Shown piece after piece: positions 16,647 to 24,973 of a stretch of 64,000 nucleotides of DNA. Origin of the DNA: Nostoc sp. MS1. GTDB taxonomy: Bacteria; Cyanobacteriota; Cyanobacteriia; Cyanobacteriales; Nostocaceae. Both the position numbers and the translations under genes were made by a program. How positions within the stretch are numbered: the first letter of the stretch is position 1; each line of letters starts with the position of its first letter. The notes under the pieces are model-generated. The model saw only the letters and a program-made list of their open reading frames with translations, had not been told where the DNA came from and ran no database searches. The DNA is taken from the NCBI RefSeq assembly GCF_019976755.1, contig NZ_AP023441.1:372001-436000 (forward strand). Direction: 5' to 3'.

Positions 16647-17393
16647 TCACTGAGTACGCAGACATTGCAGGAAAGCAAGAGTTTCTGGATGTTGGGAAGC
16701 CATAAATTCATCCTTAGTTCCTAATACTACTAATTCTCCCCCATACATTAAACCAATTCTTGAGGCTAAAACAAAGGCTTCTTGAATATCGTGGGTAACA
16801 AACACCACCGTCTTACCTAAATCTTGTTGTAAACGCCGAAACTCTTGTTGCAGTTCTAGGCGTGTGATGGGATCGAGTGCGCCGAAAGGTTCATCCATCA
16901 ACAAAACTGGGGGATCTGCGGCTAAAGCCCTAGCTACGCCTACTCTTTGCCTTTGCCCTCCCGATAATTCATGAGGGTAACGTTGGGCGAATTGTGCAGG
17001 TTCTAAGCCTACCAGATGCAGCAATTCATGAACCCGTGTTTTAATTTGTTTAGGTTGCCAACCTTCTAAACTAGGGACTAAACCTACATTGCGTTCGACG
17101 GTAAAATGGGGAAATAAACCAGTTTCTTGAATTACATAACCAATCTTACGCCGCAGTTTAATTTCATCCCATTGTGTTGTAGTTTTTCCTGCAAATAAAA
17201 CTTCGCCTTGAGTGGGAGTAAATAGGCGATTAATTAACTTCATCGTAGTAGTTTTCCCGCTACCACTACGCCCAAGTAGTACTAATGCTTCTCCTTGGTA
17301 GATGGTAAAGTTGAGATGAGATACTAAAGGACGATTGTTGCGGCTAAGTGTAACATCATGAAATTCAATTGTTGCTGGGTTTGTGTTTGACAT
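16647..17393 (-). CDS. Osmoprotectant-type ABC transporter ATPase (OpuCA/ProV-like)
   Basis: This 248-residue ATPase has Walker A GRSGSGKTT, Q-loop VIQETGLFPHFTVERNVGLV (the LFPHFTV form is typical of OpuCA/ProV), signature LSGGQRQR, Walker B VLLMDEPFGALD and switch FVTHD. It lacks the C-terminal CBS pair found in many OpuCA proteins that sense ionic strength, so osmotic gating by CBS domains is absent. It is the first gene of the minus-strand set 17393 to 14300. The 264-bp upstream region should hold the promoter; it contains a 28-bp palindrome at 17549. Confidence 0.88.
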   Translation of the reverse strand: MSNTNPATIEFHDVTLSRNNRPLVSHLNFTIYQGEALVLLGRSGSGKTTTMKLINRLFTPTQGEVLFAGKTTTQWDEIKLRRKIGYVIQETGLFPHFTVERNVGLVPSLEGWQPKQIKTRVHELLHLVGLEPAQFAQRYPHELSGGQRQRVGVARALAADPPVLLMDEPFGALDPITRLELQQEFRRLQQDLGKTVVFVTHDIQEAFVLASRIGLMYGGELVVLGTKDEFMASQHPETLAFLQCLRTQ

Positions 17394-17548
17394 AATATTT
17401 AATAATTATTAATTATTGATAATAATACACAGTATTCTTTGGATTTTTAAATCTAAAAAATTATACTCAATTTATCAGCTAAAAAACATTTAGTGTACAT
17501 ACGGCAGATTTTGGGTAGATGAGGTACATGCCTAAAACCCAAAACCAT

Positions 17549-17576
17549 GTAGAGACGTTACATGTAACGTCTCTAC
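17549..17576. repeat. Perfect 28-bp palindrome
   Basis: Each arm is 14 bases, GTAGAGACGTTACA, meeting its exact reverse complement with no spacer. It lies between the ABC-2 permease stop (17658) and the start of the importer operon (17393). GTAGAGACGTTACAT-type palindromes occur as dispersed repeats in Nostocales. It could also act as a terminator for the upstream minus-strand exporter genes. Confidence 0.8.
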
Positions 17577-17657
17577 AGTAGTGAACTATATGAGTAGGAT
17601 GGGCATGAACTACCCTAATGGGAGATTTATAAAAAAATCAAAATCAGATGCCTGTAG

Positions 17658-19343
17658 TTAGTTTCCTGCTAAGAGGACTTTTGTTGCTGATTCACCAGAC
17701 TTTTTCAATTGTTTTGTAATTTTGAACAACAATAAACTCAAAATTACACCGTGTCCCATTATTGCTAAAAAGGTAGGAATCATTAATTCATCCCTTATTG
17801 TTGAAAATAGCATAACTAATGGTGAGGCTATAGTAAATAGCCAGACAAAAGGTTGGCTGTCAGGGGTAGAAGACAATATTGACAAAATAAATAGTGGCAC
17901 GATAATGACAGCAACCAATAAGGCATTAACCCAGAATAGTCTATATTCATTTTTCATAAATAAAACTAGTTGGGCTAAGGCTGCATAGATTACAGCTAAA
18001 CTACCTGCAAAAACTAGAGATAGCAAGGCATAAAACTTGTTATTGCCAGAACTCGGTACAACTACAATGAAGAAAATTAAACAGGCGATCGCTATGAAAA
18101 CATTGATGGCGATCGCAACTATTCCCGGACTCTTTTCACCCCAGACCAAATCTTTGATTAATTTGTCTTTACCAAGCTTCTGGGAGCTATAAATATGCCG
18201 ATAGCGTGACCAATCTTGTAACGTTTGGCGATTTGGAGTAAGTGCAGCAATTAGATATAAGAACAACCACAAATTTAAAAACATCAAACAAGCCAAATTC
18301 TCTCTCAACCCAGAGTATGAATTAAACTCGTTGGTAAATCCTGACTGCCAGTTAGCACAACCTAAAGTAAAAATTACAAAACTAGAAGTTAATAAATAAC
18401 TTTGCTTTTTACTCAACATTGTAACAGTTTTATCTTGATAGCAACGTCTCAGAGATTGCCAAATAAAGTAAGTGCCTACTAAATAAACTAGGAGACTGAA
18501 ACCTACTGTGATGATAAAACTGTTTCCTAATGGCATAGCAAACCAATGAAAACCATCAAATTGAAAGTCACCTAAATGATTGGAAATAAAATAATAAGGG
18601 TTCAGTAATCGAAATACTACAAATGGATAATTAAATGTTGAGTTATCTTTTATCACTTCTTTGCTGAATAAAAGCAATCCTAAAATGAGTCCACTACCTA
18701 ACCAAGCTTGAAAACCTCTTAACCAAGTACCGATTAACCCAAAAAGTAATGCTCCACTGAAGTATAAAATACTAGTTCCTATCAAAACTGCATAAAAGCC
18801 AAAAATATGACTTAAGGCAATTTGAGCATGTATACCCAACCATAAATGAAAAGGAACCGCCACTAATGATACAACGTACAAAAGTATGGGAACACCTAGC
18901 ATTTTTCCTAAAAATATACTTTGGTACGACTGAGGACTAAGACGAATAAAATTGAGTGTACCTCGCCGTTCTTCAGTTGCTAAATCACTAATTAGTAAAT
19001 AATTTCCCCCTACTAAAATTACAAAAATACCAATTAAACTGAGCAAATTAAAGACATCTTGGCTCCATAATTGCCAGTTGACAATTACACGATCATATTT
19101 ATCGACGATACATTGCGACAGACTTCCCAAAGAAAGACCTGTACAATAGGCATGAGAATAGTCATAAGTTGTATTGATGTATTTTGGTGGTAGTAGACGT
19201 TGGCAATATATTAAGAGAATAAACTGACCGAGTAAAGATATCGCAACGGCTGGTAGAATATTAGTTGCCTGCCAACGTCCTTTAATTTCGCGTAATAGTT
19301 GCGGGTTCAATTCGCCTAGTTTGTACATAAAATTTTGTATCAT
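17658..19343 (-). CDS. ABC-2 type exporter permease
   Basis: This 561-residue protein has about 12 hydrophobic segments spread over its length. The cytoplasmic signature TEERRGTLNFIRLSPQSY is followed by FLGKMLGVPILLY, characteristic of ABC-2 permeases that pair with CcmA-type ATPases. It starts 40 bp after the stop of the ATPase gene on the same strand, so they form one exporter. Similar pairs are conserved in cyanobacteria without known cargo. The short hydrophilic loops argue against an extracytoplasmic enzyme domain. Confidence 0.82.
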   Translation of the reverse strand: MIQNFMYKLGELNPQLLREIKGRWQATNILPAVAISLLGQFILLIYCQRLLPPKYINTTYDYSHAYCTGLSLGSLSQCIVDKYDRVIVNWQLWSQDVFNLLSLIGIFVILVGGNYLLISDLATEERRGTLNFIRLSPQSYQSIFLGKMLGVPILLYVVSLVAVPFHLWLGIHAQIALSHIFGFYAVLIGTSILYFSGALLFGLIGTWLRGFQAWLGSGLILGLLLFSKEVIKDNSTFNYPFVVFRLLNPYYFISNHLGDFQFDGFHWFAMPLGNSFIITVGFSLLVYLVGTYFIWQSLRRCYQDKTVTMLSKKQSYLLTSSFVIFTLGCANWQSGFTNEFNSYSGLRENLACLMFLNLWLFLYLIAALTPNRQTLQDWSRYRHIYSSQKLGKDKLIKDLVWGEKSPGIVAIAINVFIAIACLIFFIVVVPSSGNNKFYALLSLVFAGSLAVIYAALAQLVLFMKNEYRLFWVNALLVAVIIVPLFILSILSSTPDSQPFVWLFTIASPLVMLFSTIRDELMIPTFLAIMGHGVILSLLLFKITKQLKKSGESATKVLLAGN

Positions 19344-19383
19344 GGGATTAACTCCAAAATAGGCAGTGATAATTTTTGACTAA

Positions 19384-20334
19384 TTAAGAAGCTTGTTTGT
19401 GTCCTAACTTTAAGAAGATACTTTCTAAGTCTTCTTGAGTGCAGTGAAAATTGGTGATGGGAATGCCGGATATAATTAGCGATCGCAATAATTCTGCACA
19501 ATCTTCTTGAGTCCCAGAAAAATTAACCCGCACGCTATTTTTATCAGGAATTGGCTCTAAATATTCCACCAATGGATGATGCTTTAATTCACCGATAAGC
19601 AACTCTATATTATCTAAAGTTGATAACACAATCTGTTGTTGAGACAGACGTTGGTAAAGTTCTTTGAGTGAAGCACTTTCTACTAAAAAACCCAACTCCA
19701 TAATGCCAATGGAAGTACAAAGTTCGGCTAAATCACTCAAAACATGGGAAGAAATAAAAATTGTCATCCCAGCTTCTTGCAAAGCCTTAATGATTTGCCG
19801 AAACTGCATCCTCGCAATGGGGTCAAGCCCAGAAACAGGCTCATCTAAAAACAGTACAATGGGTTCGTGGATAATTGTCCGCGCCAAACTCAAACGCTGC
19901 TTCATCCCCCGCGATAGGGTGGAAATTCGGCTTTTGCGTTTATTTTCTAGTTGTATCAGTTCCAAAACTTCATGTAGCCGTTGAGTGCGGCGTGGTTCGC
20001 GTAAACGATACAACCGTGCAAAATAATCTAAGTAATCCCAGACAGTTAAATCTTCGTATAGGGGATAGTCATCGGGTAGGTAGCCAAGAAGACGCTTGAG
20101 AGTGGGGTTACTCTTGTCAAGTCGTAGCTGTTCACCGTTAATATAAATCTCACCCGTAGTTGGTTCTTCAGCTGCTGCCAACATACGGATGAGAGTAGTC
20201 TTACCTGCACCATTCGGCCCAATTAGTCCATATACTTCACCAGCTTGAATTTCTAAATCAACATTGTTGACAGCCAAGTGTCTTTCAAATTGCTTGGTTA
20301 ACCCACAGGTACGAATAGCTAATTCTTTTACCAT
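19384..20334 (-). CDS. ABC-2 type exporter ATPase (CcmA family)
   Basis: This 316-residue protein has Walker A GPNGAGKTT, a signature of the LSRGMKQRLSLA form, Walker B IVLFLDEPVSGLD and switch ISSHV. Beyond about residue 220 is the C-terminal domain usual for this class (VEYLEPIPDKNSVRVNFSG then ending FLKLGHKQAS). It energises the permease encoded directly downstream. A start at the ATG giving MVKELAIRTCGL fits the family. Confidence 0.88.
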   Translation of the reverse strand: MVKELAIRTCGLTKQFERHLAVNNVDLEIQAGEVYGLIGPNGAGKTTLIRMLAAAEEPTTGEIYINGEQLRLDKSNPTLKRLLGYLPDDYPLYEDLTVWDYLDYFARLYRLREPRRTQRLHEVLELIQLENKRKSRISTLSRGMKQRLSLARTIIHEPIVLFLDEPVSGLDPIARMQFRQIIKALQEAGMTIFISSHVLSDLAELCTSIGIMELGFLVESASLKELYQRLSQQQIVLSTLDNIELLIGELKHHPLVEYLEPIPDKNSVRVNFSGTQEDCAELLRSLIISGIPITNFHCTQEDLESIFLKLGHKQAS

Positions 20335-20779
20335 AGCTGCTACAGTGCGGCCGTTGTTTAAACAATAACCTAACCTGTGTATTGAGGCTGTGCCAGTCTT
20401 GTTTCCAAAATTGAAACTAATTAGTCATTAGTCATTAGTCATTAGTCAACAGTCAACAGTCAAAACAAGCTTCCTAGAGATAGATGCAATTTGCTGCCAA
20501 AATGGCTAACCTATCTATGCAGCACGGTTAATGGTGCAAAACAGAGAATACGAAAGTAAGCAATTGTCTTATGATGCAAATAGCATATTCGTAATCTCTC
20601 AACCCCTAAAAGTTTCCATCTACTCTTGGGTTGGCGATTTTTCACTAGTTGGTGGGTGTTATGTGGTTCAATACCGCTACACAACTGGCTACAAGCTGGG
20701 GAGATGAGTATTAAACAAGAACAACTTGCAACTAACACGCGCAGTTTGTTTGGACGAGGTAAACAAGCGGATTATTCTC
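20335..20779. other. 445-bp interval between divergent genes
   Basis: This spacer separates the minus-strand ATPase from the plus-strand hydrolase. It holds a heptamer repeat at 20421-20463 and otherwise shows no gene, tRNA-like fold or strong hairpin. Promoters for both flanking genes should lie here. Confidence 0.6.
20421..20463. repeat. Heptamer short tandem repeat (TTAGTCA then ACAGTCA units)
   Basis: Four head-to-tail TTAGTCA units pass into two AGTCAAC-type units. It belongs to the same STRR family as the copies at 14221, 24889 and 57691. Confidence 0.9.
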
Positions 20780-22420
20780 ATGAAAAGGTTTTTGAAGTAT
20801 CTGAGTCTAGGTTTACTGTCCACTGTTTTGACCGCTAAACCAGGTTTAAGTGCTGAACGCATCAGTCTTTTTTACCCTCCTTTTGGAGAATTTTCTCTAC
20901 CTGTTAATTCGTTAGAAACTTTTGCTAAGGAAGGAAAGGTTGATAGTGATTTACAATTTTACGCTCAACGTGTAACTCCCGAACAACTGACTCAATTACG
21001 AGAATTTCTTCAGCAACGTTTTAAAGTAACGCCTACTTTAATCTCTCAGGTTACTTACTCACCCATCGGTGAACAGGTTTTGCAAAGATTGGGCGATATA
21101 GTACAGACTGATTCTCGCCAGAATGGTTTTTATGCTTTGCGTGGCGCACTAATTGTATCAGCTTCTCAACCACAGGGTGTATCAGTTGTTAATGTACTGC
21201 GTAATTTTCCTAGCACTAATGTAAGGCTGAATTTTTCAGAAGGCGTGCGAATAGTTAATGACTTATCGCAATTAACTAGAACTAGGGATAAAGTTTTTGC
21301 TTCTCTACAACAAGACACTTTAGCCCAGACTATTATTGCTAATCAGAATGAACCTCAATTGCCAGATTTACGATCGCCTGGAAAATTTCGTTGGCAAATA
21401 GCCAGCTTTACTCTCAATGATCCTCAGCGCGATCGCACTTTACCTGTAGATTTATATCTACCGCAAACAACTACAGCGAGTACAGGACAGCCGCCCTTTC
21501 CCCTCGTTGTCATTTCTCACGGTATCGCTTCAGACCGCTATAGTTTTATTTACCTAGCAGAACATCTAGCATCCTACGGTTTTGCTGTTGCTGTATTAGA
21601 ACATCCTGGGAGTAACGCTAAACGCTTTGAACAATACTTTGCGGGTTTGGCAGGGCCACCACAACCAAGGGAATTTATTGATCGGCCTTTAGATATCAAA
21701 ATTCTCTTAGATGAACTCCAGCGTTTAGCACAATCTGATTCTAGACTTCAGGGGAAACTTAATTTTCAGCAAATTGCAGCGATCGGTCAATCCTTTGGCG
21801 GTTATACAGTGTTGTCCTTGGGAGGAGCAAAAATTAACTTTCCTCAACTTAACCGAGAGTGTAACCCGGAAAATTCTAGCTTGAATGTCTCTCTATTGTT
21901 GCAGTGTGAGGCGAACAAGTTACCACCACAAGATTATCAGTTACAAGATAGCCGCATTAAAGCAGTCATTGCCATTAATCCTATTACGAGTGCTGTTTTT
22001 GGTGAAAGTGGTATAAATCAGATGAAACTACCTGTGATGGTGATAGCAGGTAGTCAAGATATTTTCGCCCCACCAGTAGCCGAACAAATTCGCCCTTTTA
22101 CTTGGTTTCCCAACCCCAACAAAGATTTAGTCTTAATTGACAACGCCACCCATTTCACCCTCATTGGTGACTCACCCCAAGGAAATAATGTCCTACCAGT
22201 ACCAAGCGGTTTACTTGGCCCTGAAAGGACTGCGGCTTATTCCTATCTCAACGCTTTAAGCGTGGCTTTCCTTCAAGCGAATCTACTCAATCGTGCTGAA
22301 TATCGTGCTTACTTGCAGCCTACTTACACCCAATCTATTAGTCGCCCTCCTTTGAATCTCAGCATTTTGCAGTCGTTGAGTAACGAAGAATTGACGCAAA
22401 TTGTAGGAAGTAGGAGATGA
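20780..22420 (+). CDS. Exported alpha/beta hydrolase with N-terminal DUF1400 domain
   Basis: The product has 546 residues from ATG at 20780. The in-frame ATG at 20726 would place 18 polar residues before the signal peptide, so the later start (MKRFLKYLSLGLLSTVLTA) is preferred. The signal peptide ends near GLSAE. Residues about 25-140 match DUF1400 (ISLFYPPFGEFSLPVNSLE, YAQRVTPEQLTQLREFLQQ). The hydrolase domain has PFPLVVISHGIASDRYSF (oxyanion region), nucleophile box AIGQSFGGYT, the acid region VIAGSQDIFAPP and His in DNATHFTLIGD. Relatives are platelet-activating-factor acetylhydrolase or dienelactone-hydrolase-like esterases. It is predicted periplasmic; substrate unknown. Confidence 0.85.
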   Translation: MKRFLKYLSLGLLSTVLTAKPGLSAERISLFYPPFGEFSLPVNSLETFAKEGKVDSDLQFYAQRVTPEQLTQLREFLQQRFKVTPTLISQVTYSPIGEQVLQRLGDIVQTDSRQNGFYALRGALIVSASQPQGVSVVNVLRNFPSTNVRLNFSEGVRIVNDLSQLTRTRDKVFASLQQDTLAQTIIANQNEPQLPDLRSPGKFRWQIASFTLNDPQRDRTLPVDLYLPQTTTASTGQPPFPLVVISHGIASDRYSFIYLAEHLASYGFAVAVLEHPGSNAKRFEQYFAGLAGPPQPREFIDRPLDIKILLDELQRLAQSDSRLQGKLNFQQIAAIGQSFGGYTVLSLGGAKINFPQLNRECNPENSSLNVSLLLQCEANKLPPQDYQLQDSRIKAVIAINPITSAVFGESGINQMKLPVMVIAGSQDIFAPPVAEQIRPFTWFPNPNKDLVLIDNATHFTLIGDSPQGNNVLPVPSGLLGPERTAAYSYLNALSVAFLQANLLNRAEYRAYLQPTYTQSISRPPLNLSILQSLSNEELTQIVGSRR

Positions 22421-22499
22421 GGGAGAAATTATTACTCATAACTCAGCATTCAGCACGCGCTAAACGCGCCGCTACCGCTAACACAACTCAGCACTCAAC

Positions 22500-24068
22500 T
22501 TATGATTTCCAGCGTGCTAACAAATGATCGCCTACTCGCAATGAGTTGGCAATGATGGTTAATGTTGGGTTAACTGCCGAACTAGATGGAAAGAAACTGC
22601 CATCGACGACATAGAGGTTATCAACATCATGTGTACGGCAATTTATATCCAGAACTGAGGTTTGAGGGTCTTCGCCAAAGCGACAAGTGCCACATTGATG
22701 ACCAACAGATTGTAATGGCATCAGGTTACGAGGATAAAGGCTGAAGGGAATACAATGTTCTGCACGATCAACTTGTTGGAGAATTTTTACCCAGCGTTTT
22801 ACCAGGCGATCGCTTGCTTCGAGGTTATTGAGTTTATAGTTTAAATATAGGCGATCGCTTTTAATTTCCACCCGGTTTTCTGGGTCTGGTAAGTCTTCTG
22901 TCTGCAACCACCAGCCAACGGTGCGATCAGCTACAGTTTTTAACTCTGCTTCTGGTCTAAGTTTCAACAGTGGAGCCAGTAGTGCGGGAGCTTCGGCTGG
23001 TAGCATATCTGCTAAGACATTACCTGTATTCTGGATCAAACCCATTGGGTAGGGAAAATCGGCTTCGCCCCAGTAAAAATCGCTAATAGCAATGGTTTTT
23101 TGATAAACAGCAGGGTTAAGTTTTGTGTTTAGTTGTACCATTGCCATGCAAACATGCTTCATCAGGTTACGTCCCACCTGATCGGAACTGTTGGCTAAAC
23201 CGCGCGGATGTTGATCGTTTTGCGATCGCAACAGTAATGCAGCAGAATTAATTGCTCCACAAGCAACGACAACGATATCGCTGGTAAATAACTGCGGTTC
23301 GCCGTTAATTTCGGCTTCGACGCTGCTAACTTCCCTACCTGAAGGACTGGTATGTAGTCGAGTTACTTTAGCTTCGGTGAGTAAAGTAATATTGGCATAG
23401 TGGCGAATGGGTTTAATGCAGTTAACTTCTGCATCAGCTTTACCCTGAGTTAAGCAGGGAAAGCCATCACAGGTATTACAACGAATACAGTTCCCCAAGC
23501 TTTGGTCAACTTCATTCAGTTTCAACCCTAATGGTAAGTTGAAAGGATGTAAGCCTACCGACTGGAAACCATGAGCTAGTTCCTGCATTCGTGACTCATG
23601 TTGCACAGGCGGATAGGGATAGGCGTTACTTCTGGGTGGTTCGGTGGGATCAACTCCTACTTGACCGTGAACATCATACAGTTGCTCTGCTTGAGTGTAG
23701 TAAGGTTCTAGGTCTTGGTATTTCAATGGCCATGCTGGAGAAATACCATCCTTATGTTCTACTTGCTCAAAGTCACGTTCTCGTAGTCGCAACAAAGCTG
23801 CACCATAAACTTTGGTATTACCACCAACCCAATAATTTACCCCTGGACGGAAGGGTTTATCGTTGATGTCGTACCAATTTTCTTGCGTGTGGTAACGCTC
23901 GTTTTGGTAAACCTCCCGCGCACTCCAATTTTCTTTTTCTCTGGGTAAGAATTTTCCCCGCTCCAAGATTAAAATTTTCTTGCCACTGGGAGCGAGATGA
24001 TAGGCTAAAGTACCTCCTCCCGCGCCAGTACCGATAATGATGACATCGTAATGAGTATTGGCTGTCAT
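22500..24068 (-). CDS. GMC-type FAD oxidoreductase with cysteine cluster
   Basis: This 522-residue protein has FAD motif GTGAGGGTLAYHLA (13 onward), ILERG, the GMC region NYWVGGNTKVYGAALLRLR, and the C-terminal domain HQCGTCRFG with VDGSFFPSSSAVNPTLTI supplying the catalytic His and Asn region. It should oxidise an alcohol or sugar. An unusual insertion carries C194-x2-C197-x2-C200-x4-C205 plus C217, resembling a ferredoxin-type ligand set, so an Fe-S cluster is possible. It has no signal peptide. Its start overlaps the aquaporin stop by 4 bp (ATGA), so the two are translationally coupled. Glucose dehydrogenase-like function is plausible given the SDR and glucosidase upstream. Confidence 0.85.
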   Translation of the reverse strand: MTANTHYDVIIIGTGAGGGTLAYHLAPSGKKILILERGKFLPREKENWSAREVYQNERYHTQENWYDINDKPFRPGVNYWVGGNTKVYGAALLRLRERDFEQVEHKDGISPAWPLKYQDLEPYYTQAEQLYDVHGQVGVDPTEPPRSNAYPYPPVQHESRMQELAHGFQSVGLHPFNLPLGLKLNEVDQSLGNCIRCNTCDGFPCLTQGKADAEVNCIKPIRHYANITLLTEAKVTRLHTSPSGREVSSVEAEINGEPQLFTSDIVVVACGAINSAALLLRSQNDQHPRGLANSSDQVGRNLMKHVCMAMVQLNTKLNPAVYQKTIAISDFYWGEADFPYPMGLIQNTGNVLADMLPAEAPALLAPLLKLRPEAELKTVADRTVGWWLQTEDLPDPENRVEIKSDRLYLNYKLNNLEASDRLVKRWVKILQQVDRAEHCIPFSLYPRNLMPLQSVGHQCGTCRFGEDPQTSVLDINCRTHDVDNLYVVDGSFFPSSSAVNPTLTIIANSLRVGDHLLARWKS

Positions 24069-24895
24069 AGATTTTCTCCTGGGATGGGAAGGCGATCGCT
24101 TAAATCCATTTTGCCGTTACGCTTGTAATCGCAACGAAAAATACAACGCTGATGATTGTCGTGATGCAGCTTGGCACATTTGACGGCTTTTTGACCGAAT
24201 AAAGATTGGTATAAAATTGATGCAATCAACATACCTATAGGTGGTATAATTACATATATCCAAAATGCTGTCCAAACCCTTGCAGGTAAAGCCGAAGCTA
24301 GGCTACGGGCAGGGTTCATACTGAAACCAGATAAAGGTGCTTCAAAAAAGACATAAAGCATTACCAGAAACCCAGCAAACAGCCCTGTATAGCGGTTGAG
24401 TTTTTGATTGTTGCTAGTTAATAAAACGGTCATCATCATCACAAAGGCAATGAATAGTTCAGCGAATAAAGCAACTAGCCAACCTAAACTGCCTGGGACT
24501 GTGACGATGTAATTTATAGGTGATTGGGTGAATACTTCACCTAACAGTATTGCTACTAAGGAAATGCCTATTAACCCACCCAAACATTGAAAGAGAATGT
24601 AGAAAATAGCATCCTGGCGTTTAACTTTTCCTAAACGATAGAATGTCAAGGTGACAGCCGGATTCATGTGTGCGCCAGATTGTTTACCCCAAGGGGAATA
24701 GATGAGAGAAATTGCCGTCGTACCCATAATCACACCCATCAAAAATCGCCGTAAATCTCCATTGGGAATTGCTTGATGAATGGGAGAGCCTGGATATTCA
24801 AACACACAACTAAATAACCCCGCAGTCATCATAAATAGGGCTAATTCTGCGGCTTCCATGAGGTATTCTGGTAGATGGTCGCTAAATTTAGTCAT
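24065..24895 (-). CDS. MIP-family channel (aquaporin / glycerol facilitator)
   Basis: This 276-residue protein has six hydrophobic helices and both NPA half-helices: SGAHMNPAVTLTFYRLG and GFSMNPARSLASALPAR. It lies in the inner membrane and conducts water or small polyols. The R of the second NPAR is the selectivity-filter Arg. The cytoplasmic C-terminus is odd, with a Cys/His-rich stretch VKCAKLHHDNHQRCIFRCDY that could bind metal or carry redox-active thiols. It is cotranscribed with the GMC oxidoreductase (4-bp overlap). Its own start codon falls inside a heptamer repeat (24889-24920). Confidence 0.9.
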   Translation of the reverse strand: MTKFSDHLPEYLMEAAELALFMMTAGLFSCVFEYPGSPIHQAIPNGDLRRFLMGVIMGTTAISLIYSPWGKQSGAHMNPAVTLTFYRLGKVKRQDAIFYILFQCLGGLIGISLVAILLGEVFTQSPINYIVTVPGSLGWLVALFAELFIAFVMMMTVLLTSNNQKLNRYTGLFAGFLVMLYVFFEAPLSGFSMNPARSLASALPARVWTAFWIYVIIPPIGMLIASILYQSLFGQKAVKCAKLHHDNHQRCIFRCDYKRNGKMDLSDRLPIPGENL

Positions 24896-24920
24896 TAGTC
24901 ATTAGTCCATAGTCCATAGT
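24889..24920. repeat. Heptamer short tandem repeat covering the aquaporin start
   Basis: TTAGTCA, TTAGTCA, TTAGTCC and TAGTCCA units are seen. Read on the minus strand they are ATGACTA units, and the ATG at 24895-24893 used by the aquaporin gene is part of the first unit. Confidence 0.85.
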
Positions 24921-24973
24921 TATTCTCCTCTGCTCCCCCCACTTCCCCCACTCCTTCATCTCCCCCACTCCCT

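Noticed and set aside
22460..22487. GCGCTAAACGCGCC-type element as a mobile element end
   Set aside because: It resembles a dispersed Nostoc repeat but only one copy is visible here, with no flanking duplications or transposase.
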